The translations under genes and the position numbers were made by a program. This document shows, in pieces, positions 1 through 5,846 of a stretch of DNA of 9,864 nt. The DNA lies in NCBI GenBank assembly GCA_016871975.1, contig VHBM01000041.1, positions 1-9,864 of the forward strand, read 5' to 3'. The stretch comes from Nitrososphaerota archaeon. GTDB taxonomy: Archaea; Thermoproteota; Nitrososphaeria; Nitrososphaerales; Nitrosopumilaceae. The first letter of the stretch is position 1. The number at the start of each line of letters is the position of its first letter. The notes beneath the pieces were generated by a model. It saw only the letters and a program-made list of their open reading frames with translations, was not told where the DNA came from and ran no database searches.

Positions 1-1025
1 GATCCCATCTTTTTGTTGTGTGAGAACAGCACATACTTTATTCCATTATCAAACAGGTCTATACTTTCTAATCTACCAATTGTTGTTGTCATGCCGTCGT
101 TTACCTCGCGTTCAATCCTAGGCTGCGGTCGTGTCGGATCCTCATGGACTGCATAGTAATCTGGTGGTGCAGATGGAAGACCAGCCACACTTATTTTTTT
201 AGAATATTCCTCATACGACTCTTTTGCAGTTTTTGGATCAATTGGCTTTGATGTCTCAACAAAGACTGATTCTGTATGTCCATCAAGGACTGGAACTCGC
301 GTACAGGTACAGCTAACCTTGATATTGGCTGGAATTATTTTTCCATCCTTTAGCTTGCCAAGAATCTTTGCAGTTTCTATCCTTACCTTTTGTTCCTCTT
401 TTGGAATGTATGGTATGATATTGTCTGTAACATCCATTGCAGAAACGCCCGGCTCTCGTCCGGCACCTGATATTGCCTGCATTGATGTCATCAATACTCT
501 TTTTGCCCCATATTTTTCATAAAGTGGCTTCATTGTTATTGCAAGTCCTGTTGTCGTGCAGTTTGGCAAAGGCGCGACAAAACCCTTCCAGTTTCTATTT
601 TTTCTTTGAGTATCGATTAGCTCTGCCTGCTCGTCATTTATTCCTGGTATAAGAATTGGAACATCCTCCTCATATCGAAAAGCAGACGACGTACTAATTA
701 CAGGAACATCTTTTGCAAAGCGCTCCTCTATTTCTCTTGCAGCGCCGCTTTCAATGGATGTAAAAATGAGATCAAGCTCATTTACCTTTATCTCATCAAC
801 TGATCGTACTATCATATTTTTGATATATTCTGGGATCTGGCCACCAACCTGCCATTTTGTGATTCCGCTAGCAGTATCCTTTATTGCATCAACGAACTTT
901 TTTCCCGCAGATCTTTCAGATGCTGCAATCTGTGTTACCTCAAACCACGGATGGTCCTTTAGCGATACTACAAATTCCTGGCCTACAGAGCCTGTTACAC
1001 CAATTATTGCTACTCTTTTCTTCAC
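1..1025 (-). CDS. asd: Aspartate-semialdehyde dehydrogenase family protein (or malonyl-CoA reductase), 3' end cut off
   Basis: An NADP-dependent acyl-phosphate/acyl-CoA reductase of the archaeal/fungal Asd family, with 341 codons visible. The N-terminal nucleotide-binding loop is IIGVTGSVGQ (residues 7-16). The catalytic cysteine is C156 in PLPNCTTTG. Residues 236-250 hold R243 (substrate carboxylate) and H250 (general base) in TRVPVLDGH. The family is about 350 residues long, so only a short tail is missing beyond the window edge. I chose the GTG at 1025-1023 because the protein then starts right before the Rossmann strand and a TATA-like element lies 27 bases upstream; a TTG six bases further upstream, behind a GAGG, is an alternative. 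The visible C-terminus reads HNKKMG where I would expect HN followed by an RGAAG-like stretch. Asd makes aspartate semialdehyde for threonine, methionine and lysine. In thaumarchaea and Sulfolobales members of this family also serve, or are proposed to serve, as malonyl-CoA reductase of CO2 fixation. The sequence alone does not decide between these. Confidence 0.9.
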   Translation of the reverse strand, partial: MKKRVAIIGVTGSVGQEFVVSLKDHPWFEVTQIAASERSAGKKFVDAIKDTASGITKWQVGGQIPEYIKNMIVRSVDEIKVNELDLIFTSIESGAAREIEERFAKDVPVISTSSAFRYEEDVPILIPGINDEQAELIDTQRKNRNWKGFVAPLPNCTTTGLAITMKPLYEKYGAKRVLMTSMQAISGAGREPGVSAMDVTDNIIPYIPKEEQKVRIETAKILGKLKDGKIIPANIKVSCTCTRVPVLDGHTESVFVETSKPIDPKTAKESYEEYSKKISVAGLPSAPPDYYAVHEDPTRPQPRIEREVNDGMTTTIGRLESIDLFDNGIKYVLFSHNKKMG

Positions 1026-1046
1026 AAACAAAAATTCCTCAAGTTC

Positions 1047-1056
1047 AATTAATAAT
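1047..1056 (-). promoter_or_regulatory. TATA-like element of the asd-family gene
   Basis: Read on the minus strand the sequence is ATTATTAATT. Its centre is about 27 bases upstream of the GTG at 1025. That is the normal archaeal TATA-to-start-site distance, so the mRNA is probably leaderless. The site is predicted from spacing and composition only. Confidence 0.5.
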
Positions 1057-1082
1057 CCTTTAGTGAAAAAATACCAAAACAC

Positions 1083-1089
1083 AATAAAT
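1083..1089 (+). promoter_or_regulatory. TATA-like element of the cobalamin operon
   Basis: AATAAAT is centred 27 bases upstream of the ATG at 1113, which suggests a leaderless operon mRNA. The whole gap between the divergent genes is only 87 bases (1026-1112), too short for a cobalamin riboswitch. The match to a TATA box is weak and the call rests mainly on spacing. Confidence 0.4.
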
Positions 1090-1112
1090 CCTAAGGTGTG
1101 TATTCTGAATCT

Positions 1113-2195
1113 ATGAAATTTAGATTGGAAAAAAGCATAGCAAGCCATTTCCCAGTCAAGCATGGCGGATTATACTCGGTAAAAAACACAGATTCCTCGG
1201 TAACTGACTTTAGCTCAAACATATCTCCGCTAGGCTTTCCGCCTCTAGTCAAAAAGGCAATAAAAAAGGAAATACACTCACTTGATGTCTATCCAGACTC
1301 TGATTCTACAAAATTACGCTCGCATCTTGAATGGTATACCGGAATTTCAAAGGACCAGATTGTTGTAGGAAACGGCGCAACAGAGATAATTTACAATTTT
1401 TGCAAGACATTTCTTGGCAAAAAAACTCCGATTTTGATTCCTGTTCCAACTTTTGGAGAATATGAGGCAGCATGCAAACTTGCCGGCTGCAAAGTTTCAT
1501 TTTTTAAAACAATGAATCTCAATGACTCACTTGATGGCTTTATCAAAATTATTCCAAAAAATGGCTGTGTCTTTTTGTGCAATCCAAACAATCCAACAGG
1601 AGTCTTAATACAAAAATCTAAAATGCTTGAGATAATAAAAAATGCCAAGAAAAAAAATACTCTAGTTTTCATTGATGAATGCTTTATTGAGCTTGTCCCA
1701 AGCTCAAATGAATCGGTTGTAAAGGTAATTAAAAAATTTGATAATCTCTTTGTCCTACGATCTCTAACAAAGTCATTTGGTCTTGCAGGAATAAGGATAG
1801 GCTATGGCCTCGGAAGCAGGAGAATGATCTCGGTTCTAAATAAAATAAAAATTCCATGGAATGTAAGCGGACTAGCACAAAAGGCTGCAAGTGCAGCCCT
1901 GTGCCATAGCTTCTACCTGGATAAAACAAGAAATCTAATCAAAAAAGAGTCAAAGTATCTTTCTGATTCCATTGCAAAAATGCCAAACTTTTCCTGTCAT
2001 AGCTCAGCTACAAACTTTATTTTGATAAAATCAAAAATAAAATCAAAAACACTGCAAAAAAAACTGCTTGCAAAAAAAATTCTTGTCAGAGACTGTAGCA
2101 ACTTTAGAGGACTAGATGATCAATACATTCGCATTGCAGTAAAGGGCCACAAAGAAAATGTTATGCTGATCAAAGCGTTGGAGTCAATCAAATGA
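1113..2195 (+). CDS. cobD: Threonine-phosphate decarboxylase (CobD, PLP-dependent, HisC-like fold)
   Basis: A fold-type I PLP enzyme predicted to decarboxylate L-threonine O-3-phosphate to (R)-1-amino-2-propanol O-2-phosphate, the linker of the cobalamin nucleotide loop. It has 360 residues, normal for the family. HGG (17-19) followed by DFSSNISPLG (32-41) is the N-terminal pattern that separates CobD from ordinary histidinol-phosphate aminotransferases. PLP-site elements are GNGATE (86-91), NPNNPTG (157-163), D188 in FIDE, the Schiff-base lysine K220 in SLTKSFGLAGIRIGYG, and a C-terminal substrate-binding arginine, R340, in YIRIAVKG. I chose ATG 1113 over an in-frame GTG at 1098 because a TATA-like element sits 27 bases before it; the AAGG before 1098 is too close to serve that GTG. 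The stop overlaps cobQ as ATGA. Residues 305-322 are very lysine-rich and encoded by A-runs. HisC activity is the main alternative, but first gene position in a cobalamin operon favours CobD. Symbol is in the Salmonella sense; cobD in Pseudomonas naming is the cbiB gene. Confidence 0.88.
   Translation: MKFRLEKSIASHFPVKHGGLYSVKNTDSSVTDFSSNISPLGFPPLVKKAIKKEIHSLDVYPDSDSTKLRSHLEWYTGISKDQIVVGNGATEIIYNFCKTFLGKKTPILIPVPTFGEYEAACKLAGCKVSFFKTMNLNDSLDGFIKIIPKNGCVFLCNPNNPTGVLIQKSKMLEIIKNAKKKNTLVFIDECFIELVPSSNESVVKVIKKFDNLFVLRSLTKSFGLAGIRIGYGLGSRRMISVLNKIKIPWNVSGLAQKAASAALCHSFYLDKTRNLIKKESKYLSDSIAKMPNFSCHSSATNFILIKSKIKSKTLQKKLLAKKILVRDCSNFRGLDDQYIRIAVKGHKENVMLIKALESIK
2180..2183 (+). promoter_or_regulatory. 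Ribosome binding site of cobQ
   Basis: GGAG lies 8 bases before the ATG at 2192, inside the end of cobD. It supports the overlapping ATGA start of cobQ. Confidence 0.55.
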
Positions 2196-3031
2196 AGTCA
2201 CTGATGATTCAGGGAACATCATCTGGTGCTGGCAAGACAACGCTTGTTACTGCGCTTTGCAGAATTTTTTCAAAAAAAGGCTACAAGGTTGCCCCATTCA
2301 AATCGCAAAACATGTCAAACTATTCCTACAAGACAAGCGAGTTTGAGATTTCACGTGCACAGGCAATCCAAGCAGTTGCAGCACGTACAGAAATCACGCC
2401 TGATATCAATCCAATTCTACTAAAACCGCTTGGACACTATCAAAGCTTGGTATTTTTGCATGGCAAGTTTTACAAAAAGATGCATGCAACAAAATACTAT
2501 CAAACGTTTGCACTCACAAAGGGGCTTGCGGCAAGCATCCATTCTCTAAACAAACTTCGACGGTTCAATGACTTTGTGATAATAGAGGGAGCAGGCTCTC
2601 CATCTGAAATTAATTTATCAAAATATGATATTGCAAATATGAGAATTGCAGAAAAAGCAAACTCACCTGTTTTGCTTGTTACAGATATTGACAGGGGGGG
2701 CTCGTTTGCAAGTATAGTTGGAGCCATGGCACTTTTAGAAAAAAAATATAGACATTTTGTAAAAGGGTTTGTCATAAACAAGTTTAGAGGGGATCTTGAT
2801 ATTTTAAAACCGGCATTTCAGAAACTGAAAAAAAATACTGGCAGACCAGTTCTTGGCACAATCCCTCTTGCAAAGTTTGCACTGCCTGAGGAGGATTCGC
2901 TAGGTGTAAAGGCAAGGCACATGGTCTGGAACAAAAAAAACCTAGAAAAGATCAACTCTGAGATTGACAAGCTAAGTAAATTAGTAGAAAAAAACCTAAA
3001 CATAAAAGAAATAGAGAGAATGATAAGATGA
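2192..3031 (+). CDS. cobQ: Cobyric acid synthase, synthetase domain only (no glutaminase domain)
   Basis: CobQ/CbiP makes cobyric acid by ATP-dependent amidation of four corrin side-chain carboxylates. The N-terminal dethiobiotin-synthetase-like domain is complete: P-loop GTSSGAGKTT (8-17), PFKSQNMSNYSY (35-46), SRAQA (54-58), NPILLKP (73-79), EGAGSPSEINL (132-142), DIANM (146-150), DIDRGGSFA (165-173), INKFRGD (195-201), TGRPVLGTIP (216-225) and LPEEDSLGV (231-239). Usual CobQ proteins are nearly 500 residues and carry a C-terminal triad glutamine amidotransferase domain. This one ends at residue 279 after a charged, helix-prone tail (about 245-279), and no catalytic Cys/His/Glu domain follows. 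The stop overlaps the cbiB start as ATGA, so no broken remnant is hidden downstream. Ammonia must come from free NH3 or a separate glutaminase. A CbiA-like role is less likely because DIDRGG and EGAGSP are CobQ-type. Confidence 0.88.
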   Translation: MKSLMIQGTSSGAGKTTLVTALCRIFSKKGYKVAPFKSQNMSNYSYKTSEFEISRAQAIQAVAARTEITPDINPILLKPLGHYQSLVFLHGKFYKKMHATKYYQTFALTKGLAASIHSLNKLRRFNDFVIIEGAGSPSEINLSKYDIANMRIAEKANSPVLLVTDIDRGGSFASIVGAMALLEKKYRHFVKGFVINKFRGDLDILKPAFQKLKKNTGRPVLGTIPLAKFALPEEDSLGVKARHMVWNKKNLEKINSEIDKLSKLVEKNLNIKEIERMIR

Positions 3032-4002
3032 TACTAGAGTCGCTTCTAATAGTTGCTCTTGCGCTGTTTTTGGATTTTACGCTAGGTGATCCAAAAAATA
3101 AATATCACCCAACAGCATGGATTGGAAAACTTGTTGCAAAACTAGTTCCTTTCACAAAAAATAATTCTCAAGGGCTTGAAAAACTTGGAGGCATAGCTCT
3201 TGTCTTAATTGCAACGTCGATTGTTGCATCATTTCTTGTACTTTTAGGAATCACACTTGAAAGCATGTCTGCACCATACTATGTTGGATTGTTTATCACA
3301 GTTGCAGTTGGCGGAGTTTTGCTAAAAACGACAATTGCAATAAAGGGGATGGAAAAACACGCAATTGCAGTATTAAATGCGCTTGAGCGTGAAAATCTAG
3401 ATGAAGCAAGGTCAAAACTAGCACTGATTGTAAAGCGTGACACAAAAGGCCTTGACAAAAATCACATCTTATCTGGAGTTCTTGAAAGTGTAAGTGAAAA
3501 TACGGTTGATGGGGTTACAGGTTCGCTGTTTTACTTTGCCTTGTTTGGCTTGCCTGGCGCATTTGTGTACCGAACAATAAACACAGTCGATGCAATGGTT
3601 GGCTACAAGACAAGTCTTTTCAAAAATGTTGGATGGTTTGGAGCAAACTGTGACAAGGCTCTCAACTATATTCCTGCCAGACTGACAGGACTTGTGATGA
3701 TCCTAAGTGCAATGATTCTCGGTGAAAACTGGAAAATGTCATACCAAATAATGAGACGTGATGGAAAAAATACTGAAAGTCCAAATGCCGGCTATCCAAT
3801 GGCTGCACTGGCTGGTGCGCTTGGGGCAAGGTTTGAGAAAATAGATCATTATTCGCTTGGCGAGGGAAGTCTCGAGTTTTCAAAATCACATGTAAAGGCT
3901 GCAATCAAGATGATGAATCTTACATCGATTTTGTTTTGTGCGATAGTGGCAGCTCCAATAATTGTAATTTTATCATATCTTGGATGGTGGATTCATGCTT
4001 AG
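3028..4002 (+). CDS. cbiB: Adenosylcobinamide-phosphate synthase, integral membrane (CbiB)
   Basis: CbiB joins aminopropanol phosphate (from CobD) to the f-propionate of adenosylcobyric acid, giving adenosylcobinamide phosphate at the membrane. The 324 residues match the family length. Signature blocks are LDFTLGDP with HPTAWIG (15-33), KRDTKGLD (136-143), ESVSENTVDGVTGSLFYF (153-170), AFVYRTINTVDAMVGY (178-193), NYIPARLTG (213-221) and SPNAGYPMAALAGALG (251-266). Hydrophobic segments near 1-20, 54-78, 84-105, 163-180, 217-232 and 298-318 indicate a multi-pass membrane protein. Its ATG overlaps the cobQ stop and has only a weak GAGAG upstream, so translation probably depends on coupling to cobQ. 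This gene is called cobD in Pseudomonas nomenclature. Confidence 0.95.
   Translation: MILESLLIVALALFLDFTLGDPKNKYHPTAWIGKLVAKLVPFTKNNSQGLEKLGGIALVLIATSIVASFLVLLGITLESMSAPYYVGLFITVAVGGVLLKTTIAIKGMEKHAIAVLNALERENLDEARSKLALIVKRDTKGLDKNHILSGVLESVSENTVDGVTGSLFYFALFGLPGAFVYRTINTVDAMVGYKTSLFKNVGWFGANCDKALNYIPARLTGLVMILSAMILGENWKMSYQIMRRDGKNTESPNAGYPMAALAGALGARFEKIDHYSLGEGSLEFSKSHVKAAIKMMNLTSILFCAIVAAPIIVILSYLGWWIHA
3986..3990 (+). promoter_or_regulatory. Ribosome binding site deciding the cobS start
   Basis: GGTGG lies 4 bases before the ATG at 3995, inside the last codons of cbiB. It favours this ATG over the in-frame TTG at 3980. Confidence 0.45.
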
Positions 4003-4720
4003 AGAAATCGGTTCAGTATTTTCATTTTTGACTATCATACCATCAAGCAACGCAAGTCTTGAGACTGTTGCAAGATACATGTACATTTTTCCAATTGTTG
4101 GAATTGCAATAGGACTAGGAGTTGGCGGAATAGGTTTTGGCCTGTCGCTTTTTCTTGAGCCGCTAATTGTCGCGTTACTAGTAGTAGCTTGTCTTGCACT
4201 AGTAACTGGAATTCACCATACTGATGGCCTTGCAGATTTTGCAGATGGCCTTATGGTAAAAGGAACAAAGGAAAAAAAACTACAGGCTATGAAAGACGTC
4301 TCAACAGGCTCTGCAGGAATTGTTGCAGTGGTGCTATGTCTTGTTGGCATGATTATTGCGCTTTCGCTGATTCGAGGATTTGAAATCTTTTATGCGATTT
4401 TACTTAGCGAGATTTTTGCCAAGTTTTCAATGGTTTTGCAGGCAAGCTTGGGCAGGTCTGCTGCGGTTGGCTCTAACTCGCCATTTGTACAAATAATGAA
4501 GGACAAAAAACGACTGCTTGCAGCGTTTGCAATTACAATTATTCCACTAGCTGTGCTTGGGGGAACTACAGGATTGGTTGTCTTTGGTGCTGGAACCACG
4601 ATTACGCTTTTTATTTTGGCTATCTCGACTCGAAGCTTTGGTGGAATCACAGGCGATGTTTTAGGCGCAACAAATGAGCTAACAAGACTGTCATCACTTT
4701 TGATCTTTGCATCGATATGA
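3995..4720 (+). CDS. cobS: Adenosylcobinamide-GDP ribazoletransferase (cobalamin synthase, CobS)
   Basis: CobS joins adenosylcobinamide-GDP to the lower-ligand alpha-riboside (or its phosphate) in the membrane. It has 241 residues, normal for the family. The metal-binding signature is TGIHHTDGLADFADG (71-85), followed by AMKDVSTGSAGIVAV (98-112) and the C-terminal FGGITGDVLGATNEL (215-229). Hydrophobic segments lie near 30-52, 56-72, 106-127, 130-148, 173-189 and 192-210. The ATG at 3995 gives the usual CobS N-terminus (FSFLTIIP) and has GGTGG upstream; the alternative TTG at 3980 would add five residues. It overlaps cbiB by 8 bases and cobY by the ATGA at 4717-4720. Which base this CobS uses as lower ligand cannot be read from the sequence. 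Confidence 0.95.
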   Translation: MLREIGSVFSFLTIIPSSNASLETVARYMYIFPIVGIAIGLGVGGIGFGLSLFLEPLIVALLVVACLALVTGIHHTDGLADFADGLMVKGTKEKKLQAMKDVSTGSAGIVAVVLCLVGMIIALSLIRGFEIFYAILLSEIFAKFSMVLQASLGRSAAVGSNSPFVQIMKDKKRLLAAFAITIIPLAVLGGTTGLVVFGAGTTITLFILAISTRSFGGITGDVLGATNELTRLSSLLIFASI

Positions 4721-5298
4721 TTGGACTTGTGATGGCTGGCGGCAAAGGAAGCCGCATGGACTTGTCAGAGGAAAAGCTTTTGCTAAAATACAAAAAACCT
4801 GTCATCCTTCATGTAGTTGATGCACTAAAAAACTCGAATTGTTTTTCACAAATAGTTGCAGCAACAAGCCAAAACTCACCAAAGACAAAGAATCTTTTAG
4901 AAGAAAATGGAATCAAGGTCTTTGAGACTCTAGGTAATGGATATGTCAAAGACCTAAACGTTGTACTGCAATCATTTGATGATTATGTACTTGTGGTATC
5001 AGGTGATCTTCCTTTGCTTGATGAACAAATAATAAAAAAAATTGTAAACCAAAAATCAGATAGTGTCTGGCTAAGCTTTCTTGTAACAAAAAAGTTTCTT
5101 GATGCATGTAACATAAAATCACAATATACCACAAGATTTGAAGGAAAAGAGTGTGCATTTACAGGAATCTCGCTTGTCAATGCAAGGAAAATATCAAGCC
5201 TTGATAGTATCAAGGAAAGTTATGTTATCTTAGATGACAAGAGGATTGCGTTTAATCTAAACACAAAAGAGGATCTTGCGCTTCTTTCCAGTCTTTAG
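4717..5298 (+). CDS. cobY: GTP:adenosylcobinamide-phosphate guanylyltransferase (CobY)
   Basis: CobY transfers GMP from GTP to adenosylcobinamide phosphate, giving adenosylcobinamide-GDP for CobS. It is the archaeal non-orthologous replacement of the bacterial kinase/guanylyltransferase CobU. The 193-residue protein has the nucleotidyltransferase fold: the phosphate-binding loop VMAGGKGSRM (5-14), the lysine of EKLLLKY (19-25), the metal-binding aspartate in SGDLPLL (95-101), and FTGISLVNA (148-156), a typical late strand. By sequence alone it could be another small NTP transferase such as a MobA-type protein. Its length and last place in a cobalamin operon make CobY by far the best call. It starts in an ATGA overlap with cobS and stops one base before the stop of the convergent S27e gene. 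Confidence 0.9.
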   Translation: MIGLVMAGGKGSRMDLSEEKLLLKYKKPVILHVVDALKNSNCFSQIVAATSQNSPKTKNLLEENGIKVFETLGNGYVKDLNVVLQSFDDYVLVVSGDLPLLDEQIIKKIVNQKSDSVWLSFLVTKKFLDACNIKSQYTTRFEGKECAFTGISLVNARKISSLDSIKESYVILDDKRIAFNLNTKEDLALLSSL

Positions 5299-5299
5299 A

Positions 5300-5497
5300 C
5301 TATTCGGCGCTTCCTAAAACTTTACCAAAAATTTTTGCCTTTGCACCTGTTGGCTGGGAAATGACATTTCCACATGACTTGCATGTTACCTCAGTTGATG
5401 CATGTGAATACACAATGTTTTCCTCATTGCATTCCTTACAGCTAACCTTTTGAAAAACGCTATTTGGTAGCGGAATTTCAATATGTTCCTTTTTCAT
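5300..5497 (-). CDS. rps27e: Small subunit ribosomal protein S27e
   Basis: A 65-residue zinc-ribbon protein of the archaeal/eukaryotic 30S/40S subunit. The four zinc ligands are C20 and C23 (CKEC) and C39 and C42 (CKSC). The C-terminal QPTGAKAKIFG stretch (48-58) is typical of the family. It starts in an ATGA overlap with the stop of L44e (5494-5497), so the pair is co-transcribed and probably translationally coupled. In many Euryarchaeota L44e and S27e are followed by the aIF2-alpha and Nop10 genes. Here the operon ends and a convergent cobalamin gene begins after one base. Confidence 0.95.
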   Translation of the reverse strand: MKKEHIEIPLPNSVFQKVSCKECNEENIVYSHASTEVTCKSCGNVISQPTGAKAKIFGKVLGSAE

Positions 5498-5775
5498 ACT
5501 GCAACAAGCTCCACTTTTCTTACACGAATTCCTTCCCTGCTGAACTTCTTTTTACATTCACTACAGGTAAAGATTGGAGTAAACTTTTTTGTTGTCTTTG
5601 CAGGTTTTGCCAATTTTGGAAATTTCTGTCCACCATATCCCTTCTTGTCCTCTTCATGTCGCCTTTCTCCTATGGCAGAACCTCTTCTTTTTCCTGCCTT
5701 GTATGCTGTTACCTTTTGTTTTGTGTGCTTGTTACATTTAGGACAGTATCGAGTTATTTCCTTTGGCATGTTCAT
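5494..5775 (-). CDS. rpl44e: Large subunit ribosomal protein L44e
   Basis: A 93-residue basic protein of the archaeal/eukaryotic large subunit. Zinc ligands are C11 and C14 (CPKC) and C71 and C74 (CSEC). Between them is the conserved basic part with KAGKRRGSA (26-34) and KGYGGQKFP (45-53). The frame stays open upstream to 5868, but I chose the ATG at 5775 (MNMPKEI). An AGAGGT ribosome binding site lies 8 bases before it, and family members start about here. ATG 5769 (MPKEI) is the close alternative; the longer reading would run into the neighbouring ade gene. The stop overlaps the S27e start. Confidence 0.93.
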   Translation of the reverse strand: MNMPKEITRYCPKCNKHTKQKVTAYKAGKRRGSAIGERRHEEDKKGYGGQKFPKLAKPAKTTKKFTPIFTCSECKKKFSREGIRVRKVELVAV

Positions 5776-5783
5776 ATGCAAAA

Positions 5784-5789
5784 ACCTCT
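5784..5789 (-). promoter_or_regulatory. Ribosome binding site of rpl44e
   Basis: AGAGGT on the minus strand, 8 bases before the ATG at 5775. It decides between 5775 and the ATG at 5769, which would be 14 bases away. It implies a leadered mRNA, unlike the probably leaderless divergent neighbour. Confidence 0.65.
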
Positions 5790-5819
5790 TTGTCGGTAAT
5801 TTAAACATCGCTTTGAATC

Positions 5820-5829
5820 TATAATAAAT
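5820..5829. promoter_or_regulatory. Shared TATA element between rpl44e and ade
   Basis: TATAATAAAT on plus reads ATTTATTATA on minus. Counting about 26 bases from its centre gives a plus start near 5851, at the TTG codons that open ade, and a minus start near 5798, leaving a leader of about 23 bases with the AGAGGT site before rpl44e. Both directions therefore fit from one element. Confidence 0.55.
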
Positions 5830-5846
5830 GCAAATCCACATTATTT

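Larger units (their letters stand above)
1113..5298 (+). other. Five-gene cobalamin operon (late corrinoid steps and nucleotide-loop assembly)
   Basis: cobD, cobQ, cbiB, cobS and cobY run in one direction with no gaps. Three junctions are ATGA stop/start overlaps (2192-2195, 3028-3031, 4717-4720) and the cbiB/cobS junction overlaps by 8 bases. This implies one transcript with translational coupling, driven from the promoter just before 1113. The set covers amidation to cobyric acid, aminopropanol attachment, GTP activation and joining of the lower-ligand riboside. Not in the window: early corrin-ring genes, corrinoid adenosyltransferase, CobT, a threonine kinase and the final phosphatase. Confidence 0.9.

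Noticed and set aside
1..4. GATC at the very start as a sign of a Sau3AI cloning junction
   Set aside because: A four-base match is expected by chance once in 256 positions and the other end of the window shows no such site.
1026..1112. Cobalamin riboswitch before the cobalamin operon
   Set aside because: The gap is 87 bases, holds two promoters and shows no B12-box-like sequence. The operon mRNA appears leaderless.
754..1116. 120-codon open frame on plus opposite the asd-family gene
   Set aside because: It is the antisense shadow of a clear Asd-family protein, has no recognisable motif, and runs through the divergent promoter into cobD.
1113..2195. Histidinol-phosphate aminotransferase (hisC)
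   Set aside because: The HGG and DFSSNISPLG N-terminal motifs and the cobalamin operon context fit CobD better, though a second role in histidine synthesis is not excluded.
2192..3060. Short CobQ as a frameshifted or broken gene
   Set aside because: After the LPEEDS motif no reading frame holds amidotransferase residues, and cbiB begins in an ATGA overlap, so no remnant exists to restore.
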